Shown here in pieces: positions 13,968 to 22,139 of a DNA stretch of 22,139 nucleotides. A program made the translations under genes and the position numbers. Source of the stretch: an uncultured Lachnospiraceae bacterium. Its GTDB lineage: Bacteria > Bacillota > Clostridia > Lachnospirales > Lachnospiraceae. Location of the stretch: contig CAJUHQ010000056.1 of assembly GCA_910586095.1 (NCBI GenBank), positions 1-22,139 of the forward strand, given 5' to 3'. The notes under the pieces are model-generated. The model had not been told where the DNA came from, did no database searches, and saw only the letters and a list, made by a program, of their open reading frames with translations. Within the stretch, counting starts at the first letter, position 1; every line of letters starts with the position of its first letter.

Positions 13968-16235
13968 ATGAATAAATACGAGGTACTCAAAAAATACTTT
14001 GGTTATGAAACTTTGCGAGAAGGGCAAGACGAATTAACAGAAAGCATTTTAAATGGGCAAGATGTGTTAGGAATCATGCCCACAGGTGCTGGCAAATCTC
14101 TGTGCTATCAGATTCCGGCATTAATGCTTCCTGGCATTACGATCGTGGTGTCCCCTTTAATCTCATTGATGTCCGATCAGGTAAAAGCATTAAACCAAGC
14201 AGGTATTCATGCTGCCTACATCAATAGCTCTCTTTCTGAAAATCAAGTACAAAAAGCCCTTTACAATGCTAAAAATGGGCAATACAAAATTGTCTATGTT
14301 GCACCAGAACGATTAGAGACAGATCGTTTTCTTGATTTTGCTTGCACCAGCACTATTTCAATGGTCACTGTGGATGAAGCGCACTGTGTCTCTCAGTGGG
14401 GACAAGATTTTAGACCAAGTTACGTGCGTATCACTAATTTTATAGAAAGACTTCCCAGACGCCCTGTTGTCAGTGCATTTACAGCAACCGCTACACAGCG
14501 AGTAAAAGAAGATATTTTGTGTATTCTGAAACTGACTGCTCCTAAAGTCCTTATCACAGGATTTGACAGAAAAAATTTATTTTTTAAAGTAGAACCAGTA
14601 AAGGGCGGTACTGCGCGGCTTACTATGCTGTTAGACTATGTGAAAAATCATCCATGTGAAAGTGGGATCATTTACTGTGCCACTAGAAAAAATGTGGAAA
14701 CTGTGTGGGAAAATCTCAACCGTGAGGGGATTCGTGCTGGAAAGTATCATGCTGGTCTTACACAAGAAGAACGCCGCAAGTTCCAAAATGATTTCATATA
14801 TGATGAAACTCCTGTCATTGTTGCGACTAATGCGTTTGGAATGGGCATTGATAAATCTAATGTTCGATATGTACTTCATGCCAACATGCCTCAAAGTTTA
14901 GAAAATTATTATCAGGAAGCGGGGCGCGCTGGAAGAGATGGTGAATATGCAGAATGTATTTTATATTATTCACCACAAGATATTATGATTAATCGGACTT
15001 TAATTGAAAACAAAGGCAACAATGACCAGCTTACTTATGAAGAATTAAAACTTCTACATGAAAATGATGAAATGCGTCTTAATAAAATAACTTATTATTG
15101 TCGCACACATGAATGTCTACGCCACTACATACTTCATTATTTTGGAGAACCAAAATCTGGCAGATGTGAAAACTGTGGAAATTGTCAGGCCAACTATACT
15201 TTATTAGACGTAACTGCTATCTGTCAAAACATTATACAAGCTATTCGTGAACAAAATCAGCGATATGGCAGAACGGTTGTACTCAACACAATACAAGGCA
15301 GAAATTTATCAAAGTTAAAACAACTTGGTTTGGATCAATTACAGTCATATGGTATCTGTAGAGATGTCGAAAATGCTCTTTTGTCAGCTAGTATAGACGA
15401 ACTAGAGTTAGAAGAATATATTATTCCTACGAAAGATAAATATGCTATTTTAAAACTTTCATCTACTTGTGGCGAAATTTTAAGTGGTCAAAAACAGATT
15501 CAAATTAAACAGATTTCAGGAAGAGACAAAAAAGAGGAGACTACAAGCCATCTAAAGCGCTCTGATTTATTGACTGGTAGAGGCCTTGACTTGTTTGAAC
15601 ATCTGCGAACAGTACGATTGAATCTAGCGCGCGAAGCAGCAGTGGCACCTTATATGATTTGTTCTGACAAAACCCTTACAGATATGTGCATCAAATTGCC
15701 TTTCACCAAAAAAGAGTTGTTGCAGGTCAGTGGTATCGGTGAAAATAAATATGAGCGATTTGGAGAGGCATTTATCGCTGCAATATATGAGTTTACCAAT
15801 GGGAGAAAGGAAATTGTTCACTATCAAGAAGCACAATCTGAACCGATCAAATCAAAACGAACAGGAAAGCAAGAGTTTCACATAACAGATGAATTAGAAA
15901 AACAACTCTTGTACGAAGGAACTCCAACCATTTCAGAATTTGTGGCAAAACTCAATCATTTGCGCGATGAAAAAACTACTAAGGCTCTAAAAACAACTGT
16001 CTTTACCACCATGCTACGAGAACGTGGCTATATTGAAACCGAGATCGTGGAAGATGTTCGATATTCTTATGTCACTCCAAAGGGAGAATTGCTTGGAATC
16101 AGTGAAGACATCCGCTTTAGTGATCGCATTGGCAAATATATTATTCTTCACTATAATGAGAATGCACAACGATTTTTAGTTGAATGGTTAAAAGAGTGCG
16201 GAAATCTTATTGACAAACAATCGTTTAATGTTTAA
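13968..16235 (+). CDS. recQ: ATP-dependent DNA helicase RecQ
   Basis: 755 residues from ATG 13968, preceded by GAAAGGA. An upstream in-frame start at 13836 adds 44 residues unlike RecQ and is unlikely. RecQ unwinds DNA 3'-5' in recombination and fork repair. Visible motifs: motif 0 at 12-20 (GYETLREGQ), Walker A MPTGAGKS at 37-44, DEAHC at 136-140, FTATAT at 171-176, ATNAFGMGID at 286-295, QEAGRAGRDG at 316-325. The RecQ zinc site is C383, C400, C403 and C406, followed by a winged-helix region. HRDC spans about 541-612. A further C-terminal region (about 615-755) with RRGY-like winged-helix character makes it longer than Escherichia coli RecQ. It is 147 bases plus 36 codons downstream of the MATE stop. 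Confidence 0.95.
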   Translation: MNKYEVLKKYFGYETLREGQDELTESILNGQDVLGIMPTGAGKSLCYQIPALMLPGITIVVSPLISLMSDQVKALNQAGIHAAYINSSLSENQVQKALYNAKNGQYKIVYVAPERLETDRFLDFACTSTISMVTVDEAHCVSQWGQDFRPSYVRITNFIERLPRRPVVSAFTATATQRVKEDILCILKLTAPKVLITGFDRKNLFFKVEPVKGGTARLTMLLDYVKNHPCESGIIYCATRKNVETVWENLNREGIRAGKYHAGLTQEERRKFQNDFIYDETPVIVATNAFGMGIDKSNVRYVLHANMPQSLENYYQEAGRAGRDGEYAECILYYSPQDIMINRTLIENKGNNDQLTYEELKLLHENDEMRLNKITYYCRTHECLRHYILHYFGEPKSGRCENCGNCQANYTLLDVTAICQNIIQAIREQNQRYGRTVVLNTIQGRNLSKLKQLGLDQLQSYGICRDVENALLSASIDELELEEYIIPTKDKYAILKLSSTCGEILSGQKQIQIKQISGRDKKEETTSHLKRSDLLTGRGLDLFEHLRTVRLNLAREAAVAPYMICSDKTLTDMCIKLPFTKKELLQVSGIGENKYERFGEAFIAAIYEFTNGRKEIVHYQEAQSEPIKSKRTGKQEFHITDELEKQLLYEGTPTISEFVAKLNHLRDEKTTKALKTTVFTTMLRERGYIETEIVEDVRYSYVTPKGELLGISEDIRFSDRIGKYIILHYNENAQRFLVEWLKECGNLIDKQSFNV

Positions 16236-16304
16236 AGTACTAGTCAGAATAGATATAAATCTATAAGAAACTTTAAAAATTATCACAAAAAAGAGGATAA
16301 GGAT

Positions 16305-17780
16305 ATGAAACAGTCAAGTAGACGAAATCTTACTATGGTAATGGATTTATATGAGCTTACTATGGCCAACGGATATTTTAATGATGGAGATCGGACCGCA
16401 AGAGTTGCCTTTGATGTCTTTTATAGAAGAAACCCTGACCGCGGTGGCTTTGCTATTTTTGCAGGTTTAGAACAAATTGTAGAATATATTGAAGATCTTC
16501 ACTTTTCTGAGGACGATGTGAATTATCTTCGATCACTACATACATTTACAGAAGATTTTTTGCAGTATCTAAAAAACTTTGAGTTTAGTGGCGATATTTA
16601 TGCATTTCCAGAGGGAACTATTATGTATCCTAACGAACCAATTTTAACCATATCCGCCCCTCTTATTGATGCTCAAATTGTGGAGACTGCAATCCTTGCA
16701 CAAATCAATCATCAATCTCTAGTAGCTACCAAAACTGCGCGTATTGTCAAGGCTGCTGCTGGTAAGACCGTTTCAGATTTTGGTGCTAGACGCGCGCACA
16801 ATATGGATGCTGCTGTATATGGTGCACGTGCTTCCTATATTGGTGGCGCCGCAGGAACCGCAACTGTACTTGCGGGGCAAATGTTTGGCATCCCAGTAAG
16901 TGGGACAATGGCCCATAGCTGGGTTATGTACTACAAAGATGAATTTACAGCTTTTCGACATTATGCAGAAAATTATCCAGACAACACAGTTCTTTTAGTA
17001 GATACGTATGACACGATAAAGTCAGGAGTTCCTAATGCGATTCGTGTAGCAAAGGAAATTTTAGAGCCAATGGGCAAACGCTTACAAGGAATTCGTATTG
17101 ATAGTGGTGATTTGGCCTATCAATCTATTAAGGTGCGAAAAATGTTAGATGCTGCAGGACTGACAGACTGCAAAATTATTGTGTCAAACAGCCTTGATGA
17201 ACATACGATTTCTTCCTTAAATATACAAAAAGCACAAATTGACGGTTATGGTGTCGGTGAACGATTGATTACAGGTGCATCCAGTGACTATTCAGAAGAC
17301 AGTATCTCTTTGTTGGGTGCAGTGTATAAAATTGCAGCAGTAGAGGAGAATGGAAAATTTTCCCCACGAATCAAAGTCTCTGGCTCTGTGGAAAAGATTA
17401 CAAATCCAGGCCTTAAAAAAGTGTATCGTGTTTACGATCAAAATGGTAAGGCAAAGGCAGATCTCATTGCAAGAGCAGATGAAGAGATCGATATGACAAA
17501 AGAATACCGATTTGTTGATCCCGATATGCCTTGGAGAAATTTAAAATTCACAAATTGCACTGCAAAACCACTACAAGTTCAAATTTTTAAAGATGGCAAG
17601 CTTGTCTACAAACTACCAACTTTAGAGGAAATTCGCGCATTGGTCAAAAAACAGCTAGAAGAAGAGATCTGGGAGGAAGAGCAGCGATTTGTCAATCCCC
17701 ACAAACACTATATGGATATGACGCCAGACTATTATGATATGAAAATGAGTTTGTTGCACGATTCACGAATTGATACCTAA
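16305..17780 (+). CDS. pncB: Nicotinate phosphoribosyltransferase
   Basis: 491 residues. The enzyme joins nicotinate to PRPP with ATP to give nicotinate mononucleotide, the entry step of the NAD salvage (Preiss-Handler) pathway. The N-terminus has the DLYELTMANGYF signature (14-25). Further conserved blocks are SDFGARRAHNMDAA (157-170), GTMAHSWVMYY (200-210), with H204 the probable active-site histidine, and IRIDSGDL (263-270), which binds phosphate. Length suits the Firmicutes long form. It begins 69 bases after recQ with a GAGGA site and no terminator between, so some read-through from recQ is possible. Confidence 0.95.
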   Translation: MKQSSRRNLTMVMDLYELTMANGYFNDGDRTARVAFDVFYRRNPDRGGFAIFAGLEQIVEYIEDLHFSEDDVNYLRSLHTFTEDFLQYLKNFEFSGDIYAFPEGTIMYPNEPILTISAPLIDAQIVETAILAQINHQSLVATKTARIVKAAAGKTVSDFGARRAHNMDAAVYGARASYIGGAAGTATVLAGQMFGIPVSGTMAHSWVMYYKDEFTAFRHYAENYPDNTVLLVDTYDTIKSGVPNAIRVAKEILEPMGKRLQGIRIDSGDLAYQSIKVRKMLDAAGLTDCKIIVSNSLDEHTISSLNIQKAQIDGYGVGERLITGASSDYSEDSISLLGAVYKIAAVEENGKFSPRIKVSGSVEKITNPGLKKVYRVYDQNGKAKADLIARADEEIDMTKEYRFVDPDMPWRNLKFTNCTAKPLQVQIFKDGKLVYKLPTLEEIRALVKKQLEEEIWEEEQRFVNPHKHYMDMTPDYYDMKMSLLHDSRIDT

Positions 17781-17815
17781 GTATTGTTCAGTACAAGATA
17801 ATGCTGTTCAATATA

Positions 17816-17844
17816 TTGACACTCACCTCTATAAAAAGTATAAT
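17816..17844 (+). promoter_or_regulatory. Perfect consensus sigma-A promoter
   Basis: TTGACA (17816-17821), 17 bases, TATAAT (17839-17844). Both hexamers match the consensus exactly. The downstream ATG is at 17917, giving a leader of about 66 bases. The exported protein it drives is probably strongly expressed unless repressed. Confidence 0.85.
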
Positions 17845-17916
17845 AGTAGTATGAAATGTGACTATTATAGTCAATGTTATGTATACCCATTGAGAGCACT
17901 TGTGTGAAGGGATGAT

Positions 17917-18684
17917 ATGATGAAAAATAAAATCAAGAAAAAACATTTTATCAAAGGGCTTGTGTTAATTGTAGTTTTTGGTATTGTACTATTTTGTAGA
18001 CAGCCTGCTACAGCATTTGCATTACAAATTACCCCGCTTGCGATGACTGAGATGTATACAACATCAGGAACGCCTGTATATGCTGCACCCGATGTATATT
18101 CTCCTGTAGTAGTCTATTTAGATCGTTTTATCAATGTTCGTGTTACAGGAATTACAGATAATGGTTTTTTCCAGGTAGATTTGAATGGTCCTTATTATAT
18201 TCCTGGTCCCTATATTGTACCACGAATTGAACCTGAAAAAACAGAAAAGCAAAAAGCCTTGGAAGACTTAGATGATTTTACAGAAGCTTATCGAACACTA
18301 CTTGAACAAATGGCTTCCTACAGTGAAACTTTTGCTTTGATTGACGTAACTGGGGATGGTATACCTGAGATTTTTGATGCTGCCGGAAAAGAGATTTATA
18401 CTTATTATGATGGGCATGCTGTGATGATGTATTATTCCGAATATCCTGTAACATTTTACTATTCAAAAAAAGACAATAAACTTTTAGGAAAATATACTTG
18501 GAATAAAAAGGATATCTGGGAGGTTTATACAAAGGATGTATCTTTGTTGCCGTGGGGACAATTCAAATGTTTTTCCACTGCTACATCTTCCCATGATGCT
18601 CCAGCAGTGGCAAGAGACTACAAAAATGATGCTGACACTAGGGGAGATTTATACAATATTCTTAAAAAAATGTTGGAACTTTGA
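17917..18684 (+). CDS. Exported SH3-like protein, function unknown
   Basis: 255 residues. A lysine-rich N-terminus and hydrophobic helix (about 15-36) end in ATAFA, a plausible signal peptidase I site. No lipobox is present. Residues about 45-105 resemble a bacterial SH3 domain (TSGTPVYAAPDVYSPVVVYL, then YIPGPYIVP). From about 140 there is DVTGDGIPEIFDA, an acidic Asp-rich turn like those in FG-GAP or dockerin-type calcium loops, followed by a beta-rich region with many tyrosines. The two halves are joined by a charged helix (about 108-135). Starts at 17917 and 17920 are both possible after AAGGGA. It is likely attached to or near the cell wall. The family is not certain. Confidence 0.8.
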   Translation: MMKNKIKKKHFIKGLVLIVVFGIVLFCRQPATAFALQITPLAMTEMYTTSGTPVYAAPDVYSPVVVYLDRFINVRVTGITDNGFFQVDLNGPYYIPGPYIVPRIEPEKTEKQKALEDLDDFTEAYRTLLEQMASYSETFALIDVTGDGIPEIFDAAGKEIYTYYDGHAVMMYYSEYPVTFYYSKKDNKLLGKYTWNKKDIWEVYTKDVSLLPWGQFKCFSTATSSHDAPAVARDYKNDADTRGDLYNILKKMLEL

Positions 18685-18699
18685 TAGTACAATGTGTTT

Positions 18700-18735
18700 A
18701 AAAGTCGCTGAATAATTTTAGCGGCTTTTATAATG
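18700..18735 (+). terminator. Terminator after the exported SH3-like gene
   Basis: AAAAGTCGCT (18700-18709) and AGCGGCTTTT (18720-18729) pair over 10 bases with one G-T pair and a 10-base loop, ending in the T-run of the stem. Confidence 0.65.
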
Positions 18736-18865
18736 CTCTAAAAAAGATGTGCGGCATGTTGCTTTGATAAATAAATCATGCTAAAATAAATTAAAACACA
18801 GATCAAATGTACCACAAATTCTAGAACTGATATGATGTTGCGCAAAATAGAAATAATATAAACAT

Positions 18866-18920
18866 AAAAAAGAAACATATCTTTGCTTAAGTTATAAATA
18901 CAAATAGCCGTTTCTTTTTT
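18866..18920 (+). other. Inverted repeat with T-run upstream of miaB
   Basis: AAAAAAGAAAC (18866-18876) and GTTTCTTTTTT (18910-18920) are perfect 11-base complements separated by 33 bases. The second arm ends in a T-run, so a transcript could terminate here. This leaves the intergenic stretch 18685-18984 with a terminator, this structure, and otherwise plain AT-rich sequence. Confidence 0.45.
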
Positions 18921-18984
18921 TAATTATGTCATTTGAGAAAAACACTTTAATTTATGTGACAGATAAAGGAGAAAGTCAAGAATA

Positions 18985-20436
18985 ATGTATAACGAAATTG
19001 ATTTAGAAAAAATAGATTTAAATTTAGCTCCACCGACCGAAGAACCTGCCAGACAATATTATTTTATGGCCAAGTGTCAGGAATGGGTTCATAGATTTTC
19101 CGAAAAAAATAATCGTCTACCACAAGCCTGTGTCATCAATATGGGTTGTCAGATGAATGCAAAAGACAGTGAAAAATTAGCGGGTATTCTTAAAAATATT
19201 GGCTTTGAACTAATTGATGACGAGGCAGCAGATCTTGTCTTTTACAATACCTGTACTGTGCGTGACAATGCAAATCAACGAATGTATGGCAGACTTGGAC
19301 TAGTACATAGTTTAAAGAAAAAAAATCCACACAAGAAAATAGCCCTCTGTGGATGCATGATGCAAGAAGATTCTGTAATTGAAAAGATTCAAAAAAGTTA
19401 TTCTTTTGTGGACTTAATTTTTGGCACACATAATATTTATAAGGCGGCCGAGTTACTTGTGACAATGTATCATTCAGATCGCATGATTATTGATATCTGG
19501 AAAGATACTGACAAAATTGTGGAGGATTTACCTGCTCAGCGCAAATATTCCTTTAAATCTGGCGTCAATATTATGTATGGTTGCAATAATTTTTGTAGCT
19601 ATTGTATTGTTCCCTATGTACGCGGCCGCGAACGAAGTCGCAGTTCAGAAGATATTATCAAAGAAGTTAAAAAATTAGTGTCTGATGGAGTAGTGGAAGT
19701 AATGCTTCTAGGCCAGAATGTAAATTCCTATGGAAAAACGCTCTCACAAGACATCAGCTTTGCACAGCTTTTACAAAAGATTGAACAGATTGACGGATTA
19801 CAACGCATCCGCTTTATGACTTCACACCCTAAGGATTTATCAGATGAATTGATTGATGTAATGAGACAATCACAAAAGATTTGTCGCCATTTACATTTAC
19901 CATTACAATCGGGCTCCACCAAAATCCTAAAAGCCATGAATAGATGTTATACCAAAGAACAATATCTAGAGTTGGCACACAAAATTAGAAGTGCTATTCC
20001 AGAGATTTCACTCACCACAGACATTATTGTAGGATTTCCTGGTGAAACCAGCCAAGATGTCGATGAAACTATTGATGTTGTCAAAAAAGTACAGTACGAC
20101 AACGCATTTACTTTTATTTACTCTAAACGTACTGGTACACCAGCAGCCTCCATGCCAGCCTCTGCAAGCAGTGATGAGATCAAAGCTAATTTTGACAGAT
20201 TGTTAAAGGTCGTTCAGGAAACAGCCAGAAGCCGTGCAGGGCGCCTTGTTGGAACAATACAAAGTGTACTAGTAGAGGAAAGAAACGCGCACGATCCATC
20301 GCTTGTGTCTGGCAGGCTTTCTAACAACACTCTCGTGCATTTCCCAGGTGATGTCACATTAATTGGAAAACTTGTAGATGTCAGACTTGAAGCAGCACAT
20401 GGATTTTACTATACAGGAAAAATGAATTCCCAATAA
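18985..20436 (+). CDS. miaB: tRNA-2-methylthio-N6-dimethylallyladenosine synthase MiaB
   Basis: 483 residues. A radical SAM enzyme that methylthiolates i6A at position 37 of tRNAs reading UNN codons. The N-terminal domain carries the second cluster cysteines C55 (NMGCQMNAKDSE), C90 (NTCTVRDNA) and C124 (CGCMMQ). The radical SAM cluster is C200, C204 and C207 in MYGCNNFCSYCIVPYVRGRE. TSHPKDL and GFPGET blocks follow, and a TRAM domain occupies about the last 65 residues. An N-terminal extension of about 45 residues before the catalytic domain is common in Lachnospiraceae. An AAAGGAG site lies about 13 bases before the ATG. mutS follows, the usual Firmicutes order. Confidence 0.96.
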   Translation: MYNEIDLEKIDLNLAPPTEEPARQYYFMAKCQEWVHRFSEKNNRLPQACVINMGCQMNAKDSEKLAGILKNIGFELIDDEAADLVFYNTCTVRDNANQRMYGRLGLVHSLKKKNPHKKIALCGCMMQEDSVIEKIQKSYSFVDLIFGTHNIYKAAELLVTMYHSDRMIIDIWKDTDKIVEDLPAQRKYSFKSGVNIMYGCNNFCSYCIVPYVRGRERSRSSEDIIKEVKKLVSDGVVEVMLLGQNVNSYGKTLSQDISFAQLLQKIEQIDGLQRIRFMTSHPKDLSDELIDVMRQSQKICRHLHLPLQSGSTKILKAMNRCYTKEQYLELAHKIRSAIPEISLTTDIIVGFPGETSQDVDETIDVVKKVQYDNAFTFIYSKRTGTPAASMPASASSDEIKANFDRLLKVVQETARSRAGRLVGTIQSVLVEERNAHDPSLVSGRLSNNTLVHFPGDVTLIGKLVDVRLEAAHGFYYTGKMNSQ

Positions 20437-20453
20437 AATTCATCTAGAATTCG

Positions 20454-20481
20454 TTGATTTTTCAATAAAATATGATAGAAT
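20454..20481 (+). promoter_or_regulatory. Sigma-A-like promoter for mutS
   Basis: TTGATT (20454-20459), 16 bases, TAGAAT (20476-20481). The leader to the mutS ATG would be about 127 bases. No terminator follows miaB, so mutS may also be read from upstream. Confidence 0.45.
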
Positions 20482-20614
20482 GTTGAGGATCTACTAACGT
20501 GTATGGTCAAATATCACGAAATAGACCTATTATACAAAAATAATTCATTTTTTGAAGCAATAAGTCATTACAACAGAAAAATGATGTAATATACAGAAAG
20601 GCACGGTTACACTT

Positions 20615-22139
20615 ATGGCTGGAATGACACCCATGATGCTGCAATATGTGGAAACAAAGAAGCAATATAATGATTGTATTTTGTTCTACAGATTAGGCGA
20701 TTTTTATGAAATGTTTTTTGAGGATGCAAAACTTGTGTCGAAGGAGCTTGAATTAACACTCACCGGAAAAGATTGCGGTCTTGAAGAAAGGGCCCCTATG
20801 TGTGGTGTTCCTTATCACGCAGTGGATGGCTATTTGACTAAACTTGTCTCAAAAGGATACAAAGTAGCTATCTGTGAACAAGTAGAAGACGCTAAATTTG
20901 CAAAAGGATTAGTACGACGTGAAGTTACACGCATTGTCACTCCAGGAACCAATCTCAATTTACAGACAATGGAGGAATCTAAAAATAATTATATTATGTG
21001 TATTGCACACTTTCCGAATAAGATTGGCATTGCAGTATCAGATGTAACTACAGGAGATTTCTATATGACAGAAGCTGATGGAATCTCAAAGCTTACTGAC
21101 GAACTTTATAAATATATGCCTACGGAAATTATATGTAATGATACATTCCTTATGAGTGGTTTTGATGTAACAGATTTAAAAGATCGTCTAAAAATTGCTG
21201 TATATTCACTAAAATCTTGGTATTTTGATGAGGATGGTTGTCGCAGATGTCTTTTAGAGCATTTTAAAGTTGATACCCTTGCAGGACTTGGCATTGAAGA
21301 TTTTCCATCAGGTCTTATTGCATCAGGTGCTCTTATGCAGTACTTACTCGAAACCCAAAAGACGCAATTATCACACATCACACATATCACTCCTTACTTA
21401 TCGAGCCGTTTTATGCTTCTTGACAGTTCTACACGACGAAATCTAGAGCTGACAGAAACTCTTCGTGAAAAGCACAAGCGCGGCTCTCTTTTATGGGTGC
21501 TTGACAAGACCAAAACGGCAATGGGGGCACGTCAGCTTAGAAATGATATTGAACAACCCCTTCTCGATATAAATGAGATCAATGACCGATTAGACACAAT
21601 CGAACAGCTTTGTAAAAATACGGTTTCACGCGACGAAATTCGTGAATATCTAAATCCTATTTATGATATGGAGCGACTTCTCGGAAAGGTAAGTTATAAG
21701 TCTGCAAATCCAAAAGATTTGATTGCTTTTGCCAATTCTATGGAAATGCTTCCTCATATTAAAACTGTTTTGGGAGAATTTGATGCAAAACTTCTACATT
21801 CTATTAACACACAAATTGATAGTCTCGAAGATTTATTTATTTTAATTAAAAATTCTATTTGCGAAGAACCTCCACTTTTAATTCGTGAAGGTGGGATTAT
21901 CAAAGAAGGGTTTGACAAGGATATCGATCATTTGCGAAAGGCAAAAACAGATGGAAAAAATTGGCTTGCGCAGCTTGAGGAGGAAGATCGCGCGCGAACT
22001 GGAATCAAAAATCTTAAAATCAAATACAACAAAGTATTTGGTTATTATTTTGAGGTAACAAATTCTTTTAAAAATTTAGTGCCAAGTGACTATATGCGAA
22101 AACAAACTCTTGTAAATGCAGAACGCTATACAACACGCG
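20615..22139 (+). CDS. mutS: DNA mismatch repair protein MutS, partial (cut by right edge)
   Basis: The first 508 codons of MutS, open to the window end. MutS recognises mismatches and recruits MutL. The mismatch-reading F-Y-E motif is at F30-E32 in GDFYEMFFEDA, preceded by the typical TPMMLQY start. The connector and lever regions follow, with LLDSSTRRNLEL near 270 and the clamp region ending at YNKVFGYYFEV near 475. The ATPase domain (Walker A, usually beyond residue 600) is outside the window. The start is ATG 20615; its AAAGG site is 13 bases away, which is long, and an in-frame ATG nine bases later is possible. Confidence 0.96.
   Translation, partial: MAGMTPMMLQYVETKKQYNDCILFYRLGDFYEMFFEDAKLVSKELELTLTGKDCGLEERAPMCGVPYHAVDGYLTKLVSKGYKVAICEQVEDAKFAKGLVRREVTRIVTPGTNLNLQTMEESKNNYIMCIAHFPNKIGIAVSDVTTGDFYMTEADGISKLTDELYKYMPTEIICNDTFLMSGFDVTDLKDRLKIAVYSLKSWYFDEDGCRRCLLEHFKVDTLAGLGIEDFPSGLIASGALMQYLLETQKTQLSHITHITPYLSSRFMLLDSSTRRNLELTETLREKHKRGSLLWVLDKTKTAMGARQLRNDIEQPLLDINEINDRLDTIEQLCKNTVSRDEIREYLNPIYDMERLLGKVSYKSANPKDLIAFANSMEMLPHIKTVLGEFDAKLLHSINTQIDSLEDLFILIKNSICEEPPLLIREGGIIKEGFDKDIDHLRKAKTDGKNWLAQLEEEDRARTGIKNLKIKYNKVFGYYFEVTNSFKNLVPSDYMRKQTLVNAERYTTR

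Noticed and set aside
19570..19590. Minus-strand TGCAACCATACATA inside miaB, matching the serpin 3 box
   Set aside because: No CCTTCTTA follows and it lies inside a conserved coding region, so it is taken as chance.

Overview
The window is AT-rich DNA from a low-GC Gram-positive bacterium. The most likely source is a Lachnospiraceae-like member of the Clostridia. This rests on strong AAGGAGG-type ribosome binding sites, sigma-A promoters with 16-17 base spacers, Gram-positive lipoprotein signals, a miaB-mutS order typical of Firmicutes, and an ECF sigma factor/membrane partner pair of a type common in Clostridia. The family level is an inference; there is no rRNA in the window.

Layout. Positions 1-1254 (minus strand) hold a DDE transposase cut by the left edge. 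Its end, with an inverted repeat that covers the transposase ribosome binding site, abuts an orphan M56 (BlaR1/MecR1-type) membrane metallopeptidase gene at 1433-3259. A DUF308/HdeD-like membrane protein (3510-4082) with a good sigma-A promoter and a terminator follows.

Positions 4225-10829 are the unusual part: a cluster of three divergent lipoprotein serpins. Serpin 1 (4317-5648) lies directly upstream of an ECF sigma factor (5700-6257) and a membrane-anchored probable anti-sigma partner (6254-7063), and serpin 2 (7199-8566) follows. Serpin 3 (9567-10829) stands apart, beyond a convergent lipoprotein gene of unknown function (8580-9161, minus). Serpins 1 and 3 share an upstream block, TGCAACC followed after 14-15 bases by CCTTCTTA and a dyad. 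It looks like an ECF-type promoter and may be the target of the sigma factor in the cluster. The serpin cores are well conserved, but the reactive loops differ completely around the scissile bond. I infer a sigma-controlled set of surface protease inhibitors with different target proteases.

The right half is mostly housekeeping: DNA-3-methyladenine glycosylase I (tag), a charged coiled-coil protein of unknown function, a MATE efflux transporter, a RecQ helicase, nicotinate phosphoribosyltransferase, an exported SH3-like protein with a perfect consensus sigma-A promoter, the tRNA methylthiotransferase MiaB, and the N-terminal two thirds of MutS, cut by the right edge. tag, recQ and mutS are DNA repair genes, but separate promoters and terminators suggest they are not one operon. 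I found no tRNA, rRNA or CRISPR array.
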